Positions 16,022 to 25,617 are shown, counted from the first letter of the stretch. The stretch: DNA of 64,000 bases from an uncultured Schlesneria sp. (GCA_903871875.1 CAIQIR010000096.1:70185-134184), one strand, 5' to 3'. Notes: generated from the sequence alone by a model not told the origin. A program made the numbers and translations.

Positions 16022-18013
16022 ATGTGTGGGATTAATGTTGTCAAAAACCTGAGCGGGAAGCCGGTCGCGGTCGCCGATCTGCGGACGATGTGTTCCGTGA
16101 TCGAGCATCGTGGTCCTGATGGCGGTGGATTCGCTGTGCTGGACCAGGGGAGTTTGGGTTTCGCTCATGTTCGACTGAGTGTGATTGATCTCGTCACCGG
16201 TGCTCAGCCGCTGAGTTCGGCGGATGGACAAGTCACGATCGTCTTCAATGGCGAGCTGTACGATTATCAGCACCACCGGGACGAGTTGGTGCGATTGGGG
16301 CATCAATTCCGGACGACGTCCGATACCGAAGTCTTGCTGCACCTGTACATGGAGCATGGTGTCGAGAGTTTCGCTCGTCTGAATGGCGAATTTGCGTTCG
16401 TCATTTGGGATGCGCGGTTTCAGCGGTTGATTGCGGTCAAAGATCGATTCGGCATGAAGCCGTTGTATTTTCACCGCACGGCGGACGAACTGTTTTTTGT
16501 ATCCGAAATCAAATCGCTGTTCGCGTTGCCGCGGGTGAAGCGGGCCTTTGATCCCGACTTTTTTGTCAGCGCTTACTTTGGCACCTTTACGCCCGAAACA
16601 CACGTGTTCAAGGATGTGCTTCCGCTGCCTCCCGGACACTACGTCTGTCTGGAGCGAGGGGTCTGGAGTGCGCCGCAGCCGTATTGGAAACCGACGTTCG
16701 CGACGCGGGCTTCGATGACGCTGGAGGAAGCGGCGGAAGGGGTGCGGGAACAGTTCACGCGCGCCGTGGCTCGGCGGATGGTGGCGGATGTGCCTGTGGG
16801 AACTTATCTGAGTGGCGGGATCGATTCGACGCTGGTCTGCGCGGTGATGTCGCAACTGTCGACCAGGGTCCGCAGTTTCAATATTGGCTTTGGCAACACG
16901 ACCTACGACGAATCGGCGCTGGCTCGTCGGATTGCCCGGCATTATGACGCCCAGTTCGAAACGGTCGATTGCACCAGCGAGCGGCTGGCGAACAATTTCG
17001 AGCGGACCGTGCGGCATGTCGAACAGCCGATTGTGAATCCGAATTCGATCGCGAAAGAGATTCTTTCGGGACTTGTCCGCGAGCAAGGTTATAAGGTCTG
17101 CCTGACGGGCGAAGGATCCGATGAAGTCTTCGGCGGATATCCCTATTTCAAACAAGAATTATTGTGGGAGATGATGAACGACGGGACACCGGACGAAGTG
17201 CAACTCGGCAAGTCGTTACTCAAGAAGTTTTGCGAAATGGAGAAGCGTTCGGAGGGGTTCCATTGGAATCGCGATGTCAAAGGCAGGGAACCGCTGCCCG
17301 GGTATCTCAAGCGAGCGAATTTCTATTATTCCCGGATGCAGGCCAGCAAAGCGTTCATCAAGAAGCTGTACACTCCCGAGTTTCTTAAAACGACCTCGGT
17401 CAAGTCGCCGCTGGAGTACTTCGAAAAGACGTTTGACACGGCGGAACTGCAGCCCTTGCAGAGCTTCAATGCCACGAAGCTGATGACCTATCAACAGCTC
17501 AGTCAATACATTATCCCGTGCGTGGGTGATCGCGTGGATATGGCGAATTCGATCGAAAGCCGGATTCCGTTTCTCGATCATGAACTGGTCGACTTCGTCA
17601 GCCAGATCCCGCCGGAACACTTCATGAACATCCGGGAACTGAAAGAAAAGAATCTGTTGCGGCTGGCGTTCAGCGAGTTATTGCCAGACTTCATGAAGTC
17701 AGAACACAAGCATCCGTTTATGTCGCCGAATTGGTATCGGCTTTACGAAACCCCCTTGGGTCGGGCTCAGTTCGACGATCTGCTGAATGCGGACCTGGTG
17801 CGTGAGGTGGGGATCTTTCGGCAAAGCTTCATCTCGGTGGCTCGCCTGCTGTGGAAGCTGCTGCCGCGATGGACCACTCGGTGGCGCAGGATCGATACGG
17901 CGATGGGCCAGGTGTGCAGCATTCATTTGCTGTATCGCATCATGCTGAAGTCGCCCCATAAAGGTGATGCCCATTTTCAGCTGACGGATTACAGTCCGAT
18001 GCACGGTGTTTAG
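16022..18013 (+). CDS. asnB: Asparagine synthase (glutamine-hydrolysing) family protein
   Basis: A 663-residue two-domain enzyme. The N-terminus MCGI puts the glutaminase nucleophile at Cys2, followed by 'EHRGPDGGGF' (28-37). The synthetase half has the ATP pyrophosphatase loop LSGGIDS at 263-269 and 'CLTGEGSDEVFGGYPYF'. Glutamine-derived ammonia is used to amidate an AMP-activated carboxylate. The canonical product is asparagine, but AsnB homologues in planctomycetes also sit in capsule, exopolysaccharide and natural-product clusters and modify other acids. Here the gene converges on an adenylate-forming enzyme and a condensation-like acyltransferase, so a specialised role is possible. The start is unambiguous because Cys2 is catalytic. 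Confidence 0.9.
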   Translation: MCGINVVKNLSGKPVAVADLRTMCSVIEHRGPDGGGFAVLDQGSLGFAHVRLSVIDLVTGAQPLSSADGQVTIVFNGELYDYQHHRDELVRLGHQFRTTSDTEVLLHLYMEHGVESFARLNGEFAFVIWDARFQRLIAVKDRFGMKPLYFHRTADELFFVSEIKSLFALPRVKRAFDPDFFVSAYFGTFTPETHVFKDVLPLPPGHYVCLERGVWSAPQPYWKPTFATRASMTLEEAAEGVREQFTRAVARRMVADVPVGTYLSGGIDSTLVCAVMSQLSTRVRSFNIGFGNTTYDESALARRIARHYDAQFETVDCTSERLANNFERTVRHVEQPIVNPNSIAKEILSGLVREQGYKVCLTGEGSDEVFGGYPYFKQELLWEMMNDGTPDEVQLGKSLLKKFCEMEKRSEGFHWNRDVKGREPLPGYLKRANFYYSRMQASKAFIKKLYTPEFLKTTSVKSPLEYFEKTFDTAELQPLQSFNATKLMTYQQLSQYIIPCVGDRVDMANSIESRIPFLDHELVDFVSQIPPEHFMNIRELKEKNLLRLAFSELLPDFMKSEHKHPFMSPNWYRLYETPLGRAQFDDLLNADLVREVGIFRQSFISVARLLWKLLPRWTTRWRRIDTAMGQVCSIHLLYRIMLKSPHKGDAHFQLTDYSPMHGV

Positions 18014-18149
18014 TGCGGGGGCGTTACGAAACCCACTCGACCAGAGTGGACACGCTTCATGAAATACCGTGTTTTGTCGGGCTAAGAGGTTTCAATGCCC
18101 CTTCACAGAGGTGTGCTGGGTCACTCGGGCTCGTTCACAGCGAAGAGAC

Positions 18150-18162
18150 GGGGACAGGCACG
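18150..18162 (+). repeat. GGGGACAGGCACG motif in convergent gap
   Basis: The 249-bp gap between the convergent asnB and acyltransferase genes has no gene. It holds this motif, whose GACAGGCAC core matches the hairpin arms at 2274-2311, and a small CCACTC/GAGTGG stem near 18040. A REP-like element is a possibility. Confidence 0.35.
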
Positions 18163-18262
18163 AGTTTCCCGGTTGCCCAAGGGCTCAGGTGGTTTGAACC
18201 GGGTGAAGGCCACTGTTTCGCTGCGGGAAATCGAGCCAGTCCCCGTGGCGTGAGCGATTGCG

Positions 18263-19717
18263 TCACTCGGGCGATTTGACAACGGTCGCTGCGTCGGCCA
18301 CAGCGACCAGGCCTGCGACGAATTCCCGCATCAACGTTTCGACTTGGGAACTCTGGAAGGCGGTGGTGCGGTAGGTGACGCTGACATTGGCTCGTTCGCC
18401 GAGCGTCGTTGTTGTGAAGGCCAAGGGAGTGGGCGGGCCCAAGGGAGTGATCCGCGAGTACTCGAGGACATCCGGGTCATTCCATCCCGATCGAATATTC
18501 ACATTGGAAAGGGACACCACGACGGGGGTGTTCAGTTGATAGAAGATCGAGCGATGCTTGTTGTTGATGACCAGATAATTGCTCGCGAACAGCGCCGATT
18601 TCAGTCCGTAGATCGATCGCACGCGTTCCCGCGGTTGTTTCAGCCGTCGCGTATGGTCGGCGATTTGTGCCGCGAGCGCCAGCGTGTCTTGCTGGTCCGT
18701 ATCCTTGAGGACCACGGTGGCGAGGCTCATGTAGGCGCCGAACACTCCTTTTAACGGGACGTTGGCGGCACCACGCAGATCGACGACCAATCCCAACCCC
18801 AGCTGCTTGCGGTGCCACGATTGCTGCCGGCCTTCCTGGGTAAACTTGCTCATCACCTGACCCAGAACCGCCAGGAAGAGATCATTGACACTGACATGGC
18901 AGTCTTTGGCCCGCAGGTGAAGTTGCGCGATCAAGCCTGCGGGGAATGTCGTTCGGAGAAAACCGGTCGTGAAATCGAGCGAGTTTTGTAACGGAATACG
19001 GTACGCGGACGCATGTTTAATCAGGTTTTGGATGGCTGCCCGCAGCGCGGAACCGAATTCCCAGGAATTCAGATGCGATCGAAACAGTTCGTGAAAATCA
19101 GGAGCCCGCCAGACCTGCGGTGATCGATTCTTGGCATCTTTGAGGCGAATCGTCGCGGGAAATTCGGTCTCGCGATAACGGTCCGAAATCCGCAACAACA
19201 GTTCGCGAATCGCGAGAGAATCGGCCAGCCAATGATTGTAGATCAGCCCCATTTCATAGGAATCATCGTCCCCCAGCCGCAGGAAAAACCGGAGTGGTAA
19301 CTCGTGGTCCTGAAACGAGAGATTGAGTTCCCGATTGAGATAATCCGTCAACGGCCCGGTGACCGATTCAAAGGCGATCCGTGAGGGCGGTGCGAATTGG
19401 ACCGCGTGATCCTGCCGGGTGAAATGGGGAGGGCCGAATCCCGACTCGGAAACGATGGCGGTGGCGGCGTCTTCCCATCGTCGTCGATGCGGAGTGCCAC
19501 GAAATCGAAGCACCTGTCCGGCCACGTACGGCCCGAATCTTGACCAGCGTCGCATCAAGACCTGCAACGCGTTTAGCCGCCACACCGGAGATAGCGGTAC
19601 CGGCTGACGGATCTTCGTCGGTCGCTCGACCTCGGCAGAAATCGGTGGCACGCGCGTGCGATCGATTTCCGAAATCGGGGCAGCCAGCATTTTACGATTT
19701 GTGTTGTGTTTGACCAT
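18263..19717 (-). CDS. Condensation-domain-like acyltransferase
   Basis: The 484-residue protein resembles the CoA-dependent acyltransferase/NRPS condensation superfamily. 'YNHWLADSLAIRELLLRI' at 160-177 fits the H-H-x3-D-G active-site motif in the degenerate form N-H-x3-D-S, keeping the catalytic second histidine. A later 'VVSLSNVNIRSGW' matches the floor-loop region near the C-terminus of such folds. It probably joins an activated acyl group to an amine or hydroxyl. The start at 19717 is chosen from the AAGG upstream; the frame continues far upstream into the previous gene, which is rejected. It follows the adenylate-forming gene by 56 bp, and the pair looks like an activation/transfer module. 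A wax-ester-synthase-like role is the main alternative. Confidence 0.65.
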   Translation of the reverse strand: MVKHNTNRKMLAAPISEIDRTRVPPISAEVERPTKIRQPVPLSPVWRLNALQVLMRRWSRFGPYVAGQVLRFRGTPHRRRWEDAATAIVSESGFGPPHFTRQDHAVQFAPPSRIAFESVTGPLTDYLNRELNLSFQDHELPLRFFLRLGDDDSYEMGLIYNHWLADSLAIRELLLRISDRYRETEFPATIRLKDAKNRSPQVWRAPDFHELFRSHLNSWEFGSALRAAIQNLIKHASAYRIPLQNSLDFTTGFLRTTFPAGLIAQLHLRAKDCHVSVNDLFLAVLGQVMSKFTQEGRQQSWHRKQLGLGLVVDLRGAANVPLKGVFGAYMSLATVVLKDTDQQDTLALAAQIADHTRRLKQPRERVRSIYGLKSALFASNYLVINNKHRSIFYQLNTPVVVSLSNVNIRSGWNDPDVLEYSRITPLGPPTPLAFTTTTLGERANVSVTYRTTAFQSSQVETLMREFVAGLVAVADAATVVKSPE

Positions 19718-19773
19718 CGCGTCAAGCCTTATCCGACGCCGGCAGATTGCCGCCGTCACGGACTGACTTATCC

Positions 19774-21207
19774 TTAGTGTTTCAACTCGCCGACACGCTG
19801 AAGAGAATCCGTCGTCGAATCTGGCCATCCCACTTCGTTGATGATTCGACGCATTTTTCCTGTTTTCGGATCGGGGGCTAATTCTGGCACAAAACGCACC
19901 TCGACAATCACGGATTCGGGAAGTCCGAATTCGCGCAGTCGGCCTGTCAATTGTTCTTCCACCGTCGTGCCGGCAATCGTGGCGGCATCGAGGAGTTGGA
20001 GCTGAAACTCGAGCCGATTCCGTTCTCGCTGATACACGCGCCACTCGCGGACACCCCGCATTGCACTGAAGACCGTGTGAAACATGATGCCCGAAAGAAA
20101 TCGCTTTGTATTGCCCTCGTTGACGCAAAGCAAATCTGCCGCGCGTCCTTCAATGCATTCGATCTGCGGCATGGGATTGCCATGACAGCGGTTCTCTGCC
20201 GACAGAGCAATGCAGTCGGCGATTTCATAGCGAATGAACGGTTGTGCGAAATTCGCGAGGTTGGTGACCAGCAGCTTGGTGCCCGTCGTTCCGGCGGGAA
20301 CGGGTTGATAATCGTTGTCGACCACTTCGACGTACGCCCAGTCCGCGTTGATATGCAATTTACGGCATCGCGGGCAGCCGTCACCCAGTTGCAGGCATTC
20401 TCCGGCTCCGTAGTGGTCAAAGACGGGAGCCTTCATCGCCGCTTCAATTCGAGTCCGGGCTCCTTCCGATAATTCTTCGCTGGAACTGGTGAGATACTTC
20501 AGGGACTTCAACTGAAGTCGATCGGGATGCATGGCGAGTGCTTCCAGAACGCTCGCATTGGCCGTAATAACGGCAGGTTGAAGATCGTTCAGGCGTTCGA
20601 CCAGATCGGGCTGTGCCGAAGCGAAACGTGTCACCTGGACAAAAGATCCGAGCAACTCCTGCATGTATTCCAAGGTCATGCCCGAAGGGTAGAAGCCTCG
20701 GCGAAAGGAAATGGCGGCCACTTTGCGGGGACGAAACAGGCGTTGGAAAGCCTCGTTCAAAGTGGGTTTCGCGACGGAGGACCGGGCGGCCATCAGCGCG
20801 AAGATCAATTCAATGCAGCGTCGATGCTGGACGATGACCAGCGGTGCACCCTGACTGCCGGATGTTTGAGTGACCGCATATTCACCCAGAAACCAGCGGC
20901 CGAGGTTGGCGGAATCCGCAATAAACGATTGTAGTTCGGCCAGCCGCAATCGTTTGTCGGTGACGACAGCATCATAGTTCCCGCGGATCTCGTCTTTTGT
21001 CGTGGGCGGAAGATCGGCGAGACGAAACTTGTTGACATTGATGGAGCGAAATTTCTGCCGGTAAAAGTCGGAATGCGCCATGGCGTGCCGCACGACTTTT
21101 TGCATCCGTGCGCGTTGAACTTGCTCCAATTTCTCTTTTGAAAACCTCATGGCCCCCTTCTGCAAATGCACGGTGGCAGCAAACCGGAGAGTTTGAAGTA
21201 AGGACAT
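19774..21207 (-). CDS. Adenylate-forming enzyme, PaaK/CapK-like
   Basis: This is a predicted carboxylate-activating enzyme (acyl-AMP, possibly acyl-CoA). With the start at 21207 (GGAAAG 7 bases upstream) it has 477 residues; a GTG at 21258 is in frame. Ligase features are the phosphate loop TSGSQGAP (115-122), YGAGE (266-270), 'PFIRYEIAD' carrying the usual hinge/ATP-binding acid, and 'GKMRRIINE' near the end, with a lysine where the catalytic one is expected. The N-terminus 'VVRHAMAHSDFYRQKF' is typical of the phenylacetate-CoA ligase/CapK branch. Three cysteines follow YGAGE (271, 278, 281) and, with 'KLH', might hold a metal. It leads a two-gene unit with the acyltransferase. The substrate is unknown. 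Confidence 0.8.
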   Translation of the reverse strand: MSLLQTLRFAATVHLQKGAMRFSKEKLEQVQRARMQKVVRHAMAHSDFYRQKFRSINVNKFRLADLPPTTKDEIRGNYDAVVTDKRLRLAELQSFIADSANLGRWFLGEYAVTQTSGSQGAPLVIVQHRRCIELIFALMAARSSVAKPTLNEAFQRLFRPRKVAAISFRRGFYPSGMTLEYMQELLGSFVQVTRFASAQPDLVERLNDLQPAVITANASVLEALAMHPDRLQLKSLKYLTSSSEELSEGARTRIEAAMKAPVFDHYGAGECLQLGDGCPRCRKLHINADWAYVEVVDNDYQPVPAGTTGTKLLVTNLANFAQPFIRYEIADCIALSAENRCHGNPMPQIECIEGRAADLLCVNEGNTKRFLSGIMFHTVFSAMRGVREWRVYQRERNRLEFQLQLLDAATIAGTTVEEQLTGRLREFGLPESVIVEVRFVPELAPDPKTGKMRRIINEVGWPDSTTDSLQRVGELKH

Positions 21208-21902
21208 GCGGGCGACTTTCCATAATTCGTCACGTGACTTTTGCGCGATCGAGTTCACCGAGGGGAACCTGTTTCCGCAAATTCGGACTCACAGGGTCAC
21301 ACAACCGTAACCTCTTGTCCAGCAGGACGATGTCAGTTTCGATTTCCTCCTGACGAGACGTTTTTCTGCGGTTTCGTCGGGGCCCAGCGAACGATCTGGC
21401 GAAAGCCCTGAAAGTCCCTTGTTTCAGGGGTGAAACGGTTTATACCGGCATTGAGAAACCCTGCAAACCCAGGCGAAGAAAATGAAGTGGCCCGCATATT
21501 TCGGGCCATTGGGCGCATCAGATGACGGTCTTTTTTGGCCACGGTAACGGATTTGTAGTACGGGCCGGAACGATGCGGGCCTGGCAAGACACGCGGCCTC
21601 TGGGGCCGTCGTCAGCCCACTGACGCTGTTCTCGGCGTTTGTACGACTCAGTCAGCCACGGGCAGGGGCATGGCAAACGCGACCGCCAGAACCGATTCCG
21701 CGATGAGTTCGCGGTTTCGAGTCCGTTATTCGAGGGGTTGGCGGCTCTGTTCGGCCCGGCGATTGGTCCGCCGGTCGACACAGATCGGGAGACGAATGCG
21801 TGCCGCACCTCGTCGTCGCATTGAACCAGGGTTTAAACGTCACGAATTGACGCCGGCGGGACGCCGCCATGATGGTGGAGGCGCTCGAAGGACCAAGATC
21901 GC
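21208..21902. other. Intergenic region upstream of adenylation gene
   Basis: No gene is supported. Two hairpins are visible: CCCTGAAA/TTTCAGGG (21406-21429, 8-bp stem) and GGCCCG/CGGGCC (about 21489-21507). Neither has a clear T-run. The second could end transcription of the operon that finishes with lptB or protect its 3' end, but this is a guess. Confidence 0.4.
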
Positions 21903-22691
21903 TCAGGCGACTTTCTTGTTGGCCGCTTCCTGCTGGCTTTGAAAGGCGCCCTTACTTTCGATGATCGATGTCGCGTCGAAGCGTTTGCCGAAGTAGTACT
22001 TCTGCGCATTTTCGTCGCCCAGCACCGTGGCCGCGTCGCCGCTGACCAGGATGCGCCCCGAAAAGACGATGTAACTGCGGTCGGTGATCGTCAGTGTTTC
22101 GCGTTCGCGATGGTCGGTCAACAAAATCGAGATACCGGTTTGCCGCAGGTCGGCGATGATGTCTTGGATACTGTGAATCGTGACCGGGTCGATCCCGGTG
22201 AACGGTTCGTCGAGCAGAATCAACTTGGGACGACTGGCCAGGCAACGGGCAATTTCCAGTCGTCGCCGCTCGCCGCCGGACAGTGTTCCCGCGGTCTGCT
22301 TGCGTTTTTCCGTCAAGCCGAACATGCCCAGCAGTTCATCTGCGCGGGCCATGCGGTCGCGGTACGAGAGCGGTTGGAATTCCAGCACGGCGAACAGATT
22401 CTGCTCGGCCGACAGCTTGCCAAACACGCTGTCGTTCTGAGGCAGATAGCCCATCCCATGCTGGGCGCGTTTATAGAGTGGCCAGCGCGTGACGTCGATG
22501 CCGTTGAAGATCACGCGGCCGGCGGTCGGGGTGACCAGGCCGACGGCCATACTGAAACTGGTGGACTTTCCGGCGCCGTTTGGCCCGAGCAGTCCGACCA
22601 CTTCTCCTTCCTCGACATGGAACGTGACCCCGTCGACGGCTCGTTTGCCGGGGTATTGTTTCACGAGTCCCTGACACTGCAATAAAGACAT
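21903..22691 (-). CDS. lptB: LPS export ABC transporter ATP-binding protein LptB
   Basis: The 262-residue ATPase has Walker A GPNGAGKST at 36-44, the ABC signature LSGGERRRLEIARCL, Walker B 'LILLDEPFTGIDPVT' and the switch histidine in 'ILLTDHRERET'. 'DEPFTGIDP' and 'DHRERETL' are hallmarks of LptB rather than of amino-acid importers. With LptF/G it powers removal of lipopolysaccharide from the inner membrane for transport to the outer membrane, consistent with a planctomycete Gram-negative-type envelope. The start is supported by GGAGG 8 bases upstream. The last ~20 residues ('FQSQQEAANKKVA') extend beyond the usual end. It is 28 bp downstream of the signal peptidase gene and co-transcribed with it. 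Confidence 0.93.
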   Translation of the reverse strand: MSLLQCQGLVKQYPGKRAVDGVTFHVEEGEVVGLLGPNGAGKSTSFSMAVGLVTPTAGRVIFNGIDVTRWPLYKRAQHGMGYLPQNDSVFGKLSAEQNLFAVLEFQPLSYRDRMARADELLGMFGLTEKRKQTAGTLSGGERRRLEIARCLASRPKLILLDEPFTGIDPVTIHSIQDIIADLRQTGISILLTDHRERETLTITDRSYIVFSGRILVSGDAATVLGDENAQKYYFGKRFDATSIIESKGAFQSQQEAANKKVA

Positions 22692-22719
22692 GTTTCGTCC
22701 TCCATGACGAATCGGATCA

Positions 22720-24561
22720 CTACCGAATCAGTTTCCAGCGCCACCATTGTGGATAGAACGGGATCACATATTCCGGATACGTATCGACGACCGGCGCTCC
22801 GCGCGGGTCGCGATCCGTACTGTGGTTCAAGACATTAAACCCTTTGCCGTTATTCAGGAAGGGGACTCCGTGCGGCCAGTAGATAAAGAAGGCTTTCCCC
22901 AGCAAGGCCTGTCGCGGCACGGCATGACGATTGATGGCATGCCGCCGGTTAGGCCACAGCCGGCTGTCCTGGCTGCGCGGGCTGTTGTCGCCCATCACGA
23001 AGAATTCGTCCTGACCCAGCCCGCGAAAGGTGACCTCGCGGGCGTTGCGGGCATACAGATCCCCATATTCCGCGGGATTGGACAGGCTATCGCGGATTCG
23101 CAACGAGTCCGCCAATTCCTGTTCGTGTCCGTCGTAGTCGTTGTTGGGCACGCTTTCGGCGCGATAGTAAATGTCTCGCTGCAAGACCAGGTTCGACACG
23201 CGAGCCGCCATTCCCCGCACGGCAAATCCGGCGGGAACCAGATCGGCCTGTTGAGGGTTACGATTCGCGGGAGCCGAGAATTCGGCACCGGATCCAAACG
23301 GAACGAGGCCGCTATTCAGCCAGCCGCCATTCACCCACAGGCACAGGCGATCGTCGACATTGGCGAACGTGATGTTGTATTTGCCCGGGCCATGGATCGG
23401 TGTCGCGGCCGAAGCCATCTTCACATCCATGGCCGTCGGATCGGTGGCCAGATCGTCATTTCTGAGCAGTGTCGCCGTGCCCGACGTCACATCGATCTGA
23501 CAGCGGTAACGCCTGACACCTTCGACCAGTTCCAGCAGTAACTCGGCCTGGGGCCCTTTGACCGACGTGATTTCGAGGGTGCAGTTCAGTGTCAGATCGC
23601 CGACCCAGAAACGATCGTCGTCCAGATTTGGTCCACGGCCGCCGGTGTAGGAGTTGTAGCCACAGAAATCGGTGATCAGTTCGGGACGAGCCTCTTTGGC
23701 CGAATCATCGTCGCCCGAGGAACTCCAATCGCCACGATGGGGGATCAGATGTTGATAGCGGACCCATTTGGTTTCTTCGACGGAGTCAATCGACAGGCTG
23801 CGGCTGGCGGCATCGCGTCGCCAGCTGTCGTCGTCCTTGTTCCAGCCATCCAGGGTCGTTTCGTCGGCGGTCTGGGCCATCGGCGTCCAGCGTTCCGGCC
23901 AACCCTTCGCCAAGAGATCGACGGGAGGATACCGGTCATCGTAAACGATCTGCTGCAGGACTTTTTGCTTGTTCGGGTTCTGTTTCCGCAGAATTTCAAA
24001 ACCACTTTGTTCGGCCTGACGGGCATACACATCGCCGCGAGAAATCCGAATGGATTCACCGGGCAAACCGACCAGCCGTTTGATGTAGTTTTTCTGCGGA
24101 TCTTCCGGATAGCGGAAGACGATGACATCCCAACGCTCGGGCGAACCGATCTGGTAGGGGAACTTATTGACCAGAATACGATCTCCCTTGAACACGGGCA
24201 GATCGCGGATTTTGTTCAGATGCCGGCAGTTTGGACAGACGGAATCATCGACGCGTCGCACCAGGTAACCGTCGTCGTCCAGTTCATCGCTGGCGCCGAC
24301 TTCGTACTTGTAGTGACACTCGGTACAGACGATGTCTTTGTTGCGGCCGAATAGTGTCGGGGCCATGGAGCCGGTCGGAATGACGAACGCTTCGGCGACG
24401 AAGGTCCGAAACAGCAGGGCCAGTACAAACGCAAAAGCAATCGATTCGAGCGTTTCGCGCGAGGCGTCATGGGGCGGACCGTGATGCGGCGTGCGTGACA
24501 CGGCCCGCGCCGGCTCGTTGGGCTTCGATCCAGCAGTGGCGATCGGACTGGACTTGCTCAT
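22720..24561 (-). CDS. lepB: Signal peptidase I with large inserted domain
   Basis: The 613-residue membrane protease removes signal peptides at the outer face of the cytoplasmic membrane. One transmembrane helix (about 39-60) leads to the catalytic Ser65 in 'IPTGSMAPTLFG'. The general base is Lys161 in 'NYIKRLVGLPGE'. The conserved box GDNSPRSQDSR is at 524-534. Two unusual additions are present: a four-cysteine knuckle pair (C79-x2-C82 and C109-x2-C112) between the Ser and Lys boxes, and about 320 extra residues (roughly 185-505) including a beta-rich, LamG-like part ('NCTLEITSVKGPQAELLLE', 'ITFANVDDRLCLWVNGG'). Ordinary family members have 200-330 residues. The ATG at 24561 is preferred over a TTG at 24576. 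Confidence 0.92.
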   Translation of the reverse strand: MSKSSPIATAGSKPNEPARAVSRTPHHGPPHDASRETLESIAFAFVLALLFRTFVAEAFVIPTGSMAPTLFGRNKDIVCTECHYKYEVGASDELDDDGYLVRRVDDSVCPNCRHLNKIRDLPVFKGDRILVNKFPYQIGSPERWDVIVFRYPEDPQKNYIKRLVGLPGESIRISRGDVYARQAEQSGFEILRKQNPNKQKVLQQIVYDDRYPPVDLLAKGWPERWTPMAQTADETTLDGWNKDDDSWRRDAASRSLSIDSVEETKWVRYQHLIPHRGDWSSSGDDDSAKEARPELITDFCGYNSYTGGRGPNLDDDRFWVGDLTLNCTLEITSVKGPQAELLLELVEGVRRYRCQIDVTSGTATLLRNDDLATDPTAMDVKMASAATPIHGPGKYNITFANVDDRLCLWVNGGWLNSGLVPFGSGAEFSAPANRNPQQADLVPAGFAVRGMAARVSNLVLQRDIYYRAESVPNNDYDGHEQELADSLRIRDSLSNPAEYGDLYARNAREVTFRGLGQDEFFVMGDNSPRSQDSRLWPNRRHAINRHAVPRQALLGKAFFIYWPHGVPFLNNGKGFNVLNHSTDRDPRGAPVVDTYPEYVIPFYPQWWRWKLIR

Positions 24562-24743
24562 GCGGTCTTCTAGCAAACGGAGGGGAAGCCAGGCAGGAGG
24601 CTCTTGTGGGTTCGTTCATTTCTGAAAGACACAACCGCGACCAATCTGATGCACGGAAGAGGAATTTTTCGGTTCCGTTAAAGTCGCAAGGAGTATAGCG
24701 GAAACCCTTTATCTCGAAAATGCGGATTGATCTGCAGGTCCAG

Positions 24744-25202
24744 CTACTTTAGCCCTAATGTCTTGACCGCGGTGGCATCGACTTCTTCGAGATAGGCCAG
24801 CAGCCGATCGCGCTGGTTGGTCAGATGACGGACTCGAAGCAGCGATTTGACGCGGGTGGTCAATTCCAGCCGATTGACGGGCTTGGTCAGGAAATCGTCG
24901 GCTCCCGCCTGAACGGCGCGTTCGATATCCCCCATTTCGGCCAGCGCCGTGACCATCAGGACGGGCAAATGACGAGTGGCGGCATCGGCCCGCAGCTGTT
25001 TACAGACTTCGTATCCGCTGACTTTCGGCATCATAATGTCGAGCAGGATCAGGTCCGGCTGAAATTCGGCGACCTTTTTGAGGGTTTCCCGGCCGTCGTG
25101 TGCCATCGCGATTTCATAGTCTTCGTCGGCAAGATAAGCATCGAGCAACTCACAGTTTTGCAGGTTGTCGTCGGCAATGAGGATTTTTGAAGTCGCAGAC
25201 AT
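24744..25202 (-). CDS. Single-domain response regulator with short C-terminal tail
   Basis: A 152-residue CheY-like receiver: 'KILIADDNLQNCELLDAYL' supplies the acidic pair, 'PDLILLDIMMPKVSGYEV' the phospho-acceptor aspartate, 'VLMVTALAE' the Thr switch and 'GADDFLTKPVN' the lysine. After the receiver comes a helical tail of about 30 residues ('VRHLTNQRDRLLAYLEEVDA'), without a DNA-binding or enzymatic output domain. It probably relays phosphate or acts by protein contact. The gene is alone, with no kinase adjacent; the nearest is the hybrid kinase at 51.6-54.3 kb. The start at 25202 matches the first strand; an upstream extension in frame is rejected. Confidence 0.9.
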   Translation of the reverse strand: MSATSKILIADDNLQNCELLDAYLADEDYEIAMAHDGRETLKKVAEFQPDLILLDIMMPKVSGYEVCKQLRADAATRHLPVLMVTALAEMGDIERAVQAGADDFLTKPVNRLELTTRVKSLLRVRHLTNQRDRLLAYLEEVDATAVKTLGLK

Positions 25203-25617
25203 GTCACTCACCGTCAGTGAAAAGGATTTTTTTATTGGGTGACGACCGTGGGATGGCGGTAGGGTTGGTCCCACCCTTTCCCCCAGTGGATCACGCCAGA
25301 AATATAGCTAGTTCACCGTCGGAGCGAAATCGGCGGGCCGGTTCCTGCGGGTCTCTTCGTGCAATCGGCCGGAATTTTTTGGGCGAGGGATTGCCGGCGG
25401 TCGACCGCTGATCATCAGGATCAGATCAGGATCGATTGATCGATGCCAGGCCGAGTCTGCGTGGCCCGACGGGACGAATGGCGGGTTCATTCGGGTTAAA
25501 ACATGATTCTGTCGACATTTATGCGATGACGCATCACAATCAATGTCAACGAGAGTTCGCGACCTGTGCGCCAACATCGTCTGATCCAGCCCACCCTACC
25601 CGGTCAATGATCCCAGC
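25203..25617. other. Divergent intergenic region
   Basis: The 415-bp gap between the divergent response-regulator and DUF6513 genes contains no supported gene. It presumably holds both promoters, but no convincing -35/-10 pair could be singled out. Confidence 0.4.

Noticed and set aside
15998-17155. 385-codon minus-strand frame opposite asnB
   Set aside because: Antisense shadow: the sense strand encodes a complete asparagine synthase with all motifs.
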